Source of the DNA: Rhodocollybia butyracea | Taxonomy: Eukaryota; Basidiomycota; Agaricomycetes; Agaricales; Omphalotaceae | Reading direction: 5' to 3' | NCBI GenBank assembly: GCA_015501585.1 | Contig: JADNRY010000121.1 | Location: forward strand, 1-64,000 | DNA: 64,000 bases | Shown: piece after piece, positions 60,147-64,000 of the stretch | How positions within the stretch are numbered: the first letter of the stretch is position 1 | Layout of the letters: every line of letters starts with the position of its first letter | Made by a program: the position numbers and the translations under genes | The notes under the pieces: model-generated | Seen by the model: the letters and a program-made list of their open reading frames with translations, nothing else | Told to the model about the DNA's origin: nothing | Databases searched by the model: none

Positions 60147-63100
60147 GTTGGACTCGGATTACAGTAGGGCCCAAAGTAACCTTTACAATCCGTCGGTTTT
60201 GAGATTTGACGCATAAAGGCTTTTAACAGAAGTTGCTTGGCTCTCGGGTGCCTGAGCGACGGCGGGTAGACTTCATCTCGACAAGTTGCATGAGCACAAG
60301 AGCTTGCTAATTCGAAATTTTTCCGTGGAAAGTACAACAGTTATCACGAGCGATTCAACTGCACCTGGCGGTCTTTAAGCATCAGAACGGAAACTAAGAC
60401 CATCATATGAGTACATAAGTTGCGACAGTGAGGGCCGAGCTTTATCCCTACCTCGAAAATCACGATAAGCAACAGTAGAGTCTAGTCAACGATGTCGAAG
60501 AGTCGACAAAATGCATTGGGATCACGTATTGTGTTACACCAAGACACGTAAGTTGAAAGTTTTCTTACAAGATAGAGTCGAAGCCAGTAACAGGATAAAC
60601 GTCGCAGAACAGTCGGGCAAGACTAGCACTCCAAGACCCCCTGGAATCATCGCTAGATTGGCGGAAATACTACGGCGGATCACGATCCCATAGCCCGGAA
60701 AAACCAAACGCGAATCAGCGCTCGTGCTCAGATATCCAATGCCCACCACGCTAAAAAGCACTCATGACTCAAGCCCGTGCGCATGAGGATGATTGGACGA
60801 AGCATTCCACCTAGCTAGCCTGGCATCTAGCATAGCTGCTTTGTTGGAATCAAAAGGGAGCGATGGCTCATCCTGCAGGCGAAGAGAGGACGCCCGCGAT
60901 TGCGTATCACTGGGGAAGGGAGTTAGCTAACGGCAGTGTCAAAAGCCAAACAAATAATCACTTGGTAGCGCAAGTCCTCCGCGAATTATGCATTATGCTT
61001 CATCCTCCCACTCAGAAATCATTCGGACAGGACTACATGGGCCCTCTTCTAGTCCCATCCCCGTCCCATTACCAGGTTTTGCTAAGCTTCTCGTTGCCGG
61101 GAATACGCCTGGCGCCAATATCTCGCGGATAGCTTGGAGATGGGATACCATTTGCCATGATTGCTTAGCCGAATTCGACTGAGATGAAGAAATGAAAAAA
61201 GAAACAAGATAAAAATGAGCGCGCAAACAGTTGACCGCATCGGCCCGTTTTCTTCGTTGACGCTCAAATCTCTCTTTCCTTTCCACCGTCAGTTGCTCTC
61301 TGATTTCTCAAACGACTTGACTCTTTTATTCATTCTCCAGAATGGCAACATTGTGATAGTTGTAATTTTACTTTGACTATGGAATTGGACGCGATACGAG
61401 GTGTTTTCGAATGTCATGCGACATTGCGAGTATTATTCATTGCTGAAGTTGAGATATCCCGCTCTAAGGTAGGTTCTAACTCTTTCCTTTCTTCCCAGTA
61501 CATTGACATTCGGCTGCAGATACCCGAGTACCTCTCATCTCTAAATCCCTCAAAATCTTTCCTATAGTTCATTCAATATTGGATGTCGGACATTTAATAT
61601 TACAGTGGCTGCTTTCTGCTGGTTATCTCGCAAAACGCATACTCCTGTACTCATATCATACAACAATACACGTGGAATATGCTTCGTTACGTCTCCTTCG
61701 CAATTGTTCCTGTCCTCCTCCGTGTCCTTCCGGTCTTATTCTCTCTCCGTGTAAGCTGGGTAAAGCAAACCTCGGTTCAATCGCGTTGAGCAGTGAGTAT
61801 CAGTGCTTTGATTTCTCAGTTCTGTTTGGGCTTCCTTTCTTTGTTTCCTTGCCGTCTTTCTGATTTCTGCTTTTCCAACTAGTCGGTATCTATTCGGTGG
61901 GCGAATGAACATTCTGACTGACGTACGCTAGATCCGGGCTATTGAAACCGAAGAGCACAAGCTATTGGATGAAAAAAAGTAAGTAAAGGTAGAAGGGGAC
62001 GAATGTTGAAATGCCTACACTATCTGACACTGTGCTCGGGACGAGAAAAGAACTGGAGTGACTAAAGGTTTTGTAGCCAGGATTTTCGTCCCCAATTGTA
62101 GTAAGCTAATACTCGCTTTGACATTACCATTTACGGAAATTTACTCTCCATACTTGTACCTGACTGCAAACCCAGTGTATAAGCCTTGAGTCACTCCATT
62201 AGCGGGCTCTGCGGTCCGTTCAACTGTTCCAATCTCGAGGAGAATACACCTAACATACAGGATACGCACGTTATCGAAAACTTCCGAGATCGTTTGTTCC
62301 TATTCAAGCACCAACAGATGGTATGAAATGCTCTTCTCAAAGTTAGCACTTCCATGTATTTTGAAATTCCGCCGTCCAGACCGCGCATGAACGTTGCGTT
62401 TGTTGTACTGTTGTAAAACCGGTGAATCGCTGTTTCCGTTCTTGGCAAAGATGAAGTCGAGGGTACACCGTGAGATCATGCTGAGACTCCTGGTATGTGG
62501 TTCAAGTTGCGTTCAAGCAACTCATATCTTAATGCTGAATGTTATTTAATGGTGGCGGAAAAGAAAGTAGTGAATTCTCCGCCAGACTCTTTCGGATATC
62601 TGGGTAGCCAGAACAAATTGAAGGGACGACCGGCCTTAGAGAGACTCAAGAGAAGTCAAAGGTGGAGCAAATACCGGCTCCAACCCCAATCACAAATCAT
62701 AACCTCTGTGATCCCAGCAAATACTTCGGTATAATCTCCGAGTGTCGTAACCCATCCTGGTATTCTAACCGGAAGCTAGCACAGTTTTGGACACTAAAAA
62801 CACCTGACGTTTACAAGATGGACGCCATGAACTGAACATACGGTAATAGATCCGCATGTACGGCGCAGCGATGGCGTACGAGAAGCGTAAGTAATTTCGA
62901 GCTATCGGGCACGGGGACTCGCAACTACGCAAAGACTCGGAAATGAAAAGTTCCTCGATATTACAGGCATATCCGGTACTAAGTCGCTGTCTCGAAATAA
63001 GTACTTACGACTTGCCGAGCCAGCAAGAAAAATTAGGGAAGGACCAAGAATACGACGCAATTCAAGTTACCAGTACTTGTCAAATGATTGGACATCCGGA

Positions 63101-64000
63101 GCCTCTCGTAGGGTGCCTAGCCCTGTTACGTTTGGGTACTAATATTCTCTCTTCCGATTCCACAAGGACCTATGACTTCTGACCGCAGAATATACAGAAT
63201 CAATTCATAGGCTACGCTAAATCTTGGAACGATATATCAGAGAAACACAAACGGTAGTACTTGTCCTATCGTTCTTTTATACCAAGGGGCTTTGAAGAAA
63301 TGGATGCAGATTCTGATTCTCAAAACTTGAACGGTTCTTTCAAGGTGCAGCGGTTTCGGGTAGAAATAGGATGAGATGAGAATTGAGGCTATGAGTATGG
63401 ATGATTGTGAGGCTTGATGACGGTGGTAAGCAACGAAACGGGCGGAATTTTGGCCATCGCGGCACAGTTATCCTATATCCTATATCCTATCCTATACTTT
63501 AAAAAAGCTTGGTTTAGGCGCTGGCTTATTACTAATAGTGACCATGGCAACGGAGCCGCGCAGCGGCACTTCAGAACACCGCGCGGAGCGGTCCGAGTAC
63601 CTGTCAATTTAAGTGACTGTAAATACCTACTATAGCAGTGTAAATACATGGATTAGAGCGCATTTACAACCGCTAAAAGGTTGCATGTAACGCGGAGACA
63701 CCGTAGTGAGGAGACGCCGAGGTAACCGAACCGACTGCAAATACACTCTGTAAGCATAAGCATACTTATACTCTCATACTTTAATGCAACTAGACAATGG
63801 TCAACCCGCTGTTTATTACCTCTGACTCAAAGCACAGGTGTTTATACCATCGCAGCACAATTAGGATAAGAGTAGTAGCCAACCGATATTGTGAGAACAC
63901 TATCCTTCGTTCATCACACCCAACACACTCTGCATATTGTGTTCCTCACCCACCCTTTTGTGAAATACTACAGCAGCTGGGTATCCTTCTGTCACTCCAC
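60147..64000. other. Intergenic, no gene recognised
   Basis: The first bases hold the GH44 promoter. Elsewhere short frames (for example 60863-61132 and 61579-61863 on plus) lack domains. Near 63476-63500 there is a CCTATAT microsatellite, and at 63550-63610 a GC-rich foldback (CGCGCAGCGG / CCGCGCGGAGCGG). The window ends without a gene edge. Confidence 0.4.

Noticed and set aside
1..64000. tRNA genes
   Set aside because: I looked for GGTTCGAANCC-type B boxes with matching stems on both strands and found none convincing. A tRNAscan run would settle it.

Overview
The window looks like nuclear DNA of a filamentous basidiomycete, most likely an Agaricomycete. The genes carry many short (about 45-100 nt) GT-AG introns. 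The recognisable products fit that group: a GH44 cellulase, a UbiA-type prenyltransferase/terpene cyclase, a TRANK1-like UvrD helicase, a 7TM orphan family, MYND-finger genes and a small secreted Cys-rich protein. The rest is rich in transposable elements. Species cannot be told from the sequence.

Layout. 0-7 kb: an 8-bp-TSD MITE, a decayed Ser/Pro-rich gene and a frameshifted UbiA-family gene (-). 7.3-25.6 kb: the whole interval behaves as one 18.3-kb insertion. It has 42-bp terminal inverted repeats (one mismatch) and a perfect 9-bp target duplication, and it splits a decayed, intron-bearing malic enzyme copy whose two halves lie at 6.9-7.3 kb and 25.6-26.0 kb. Inside it are nested elements: a hAT-like MITE, a 3.6-kb inverted duplication with a different LTR insertion in each arm, a Mutator-like element with 31-bp repeats, a foldback Tc1/mariner-like MITE and LINE scraps. 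It also holds one intact five-exon membrane-protein gene as apparent cargo. No transposase was recognised in it.

26-37 kb: a small secreted protein, an intact 11-exon malic enzyme, a compact coiled-coil/IQ gene that reuses the C-terminal domain of the nearby helicase, and an orphan secreted protein. 39-48 kb: a large TRANK1-like UvrD helicase (-). 49-51 kb: a 7TM gene (-). 52-56 kb: two rearranged copies of a MYND-finger gene (-). 57-60 kb: an 11-exon GH44 glycoside hydrolase (-). 60-64 kb: nothing recognisable.

Working picture: malic enzyme links mitochondrial or cytosolic malate to pyruvate and NAD(P)H; GH44 and the small secreted proteins are extracellular. Several conserved genes (UbiA, helicase, 7TM, GH44) carry single-base indels, mostly in homopolymers, while the malic enzyme, cargo and coiled-coil/IQ genes read through cleanly. 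Both assembly error and true decay remain possible.
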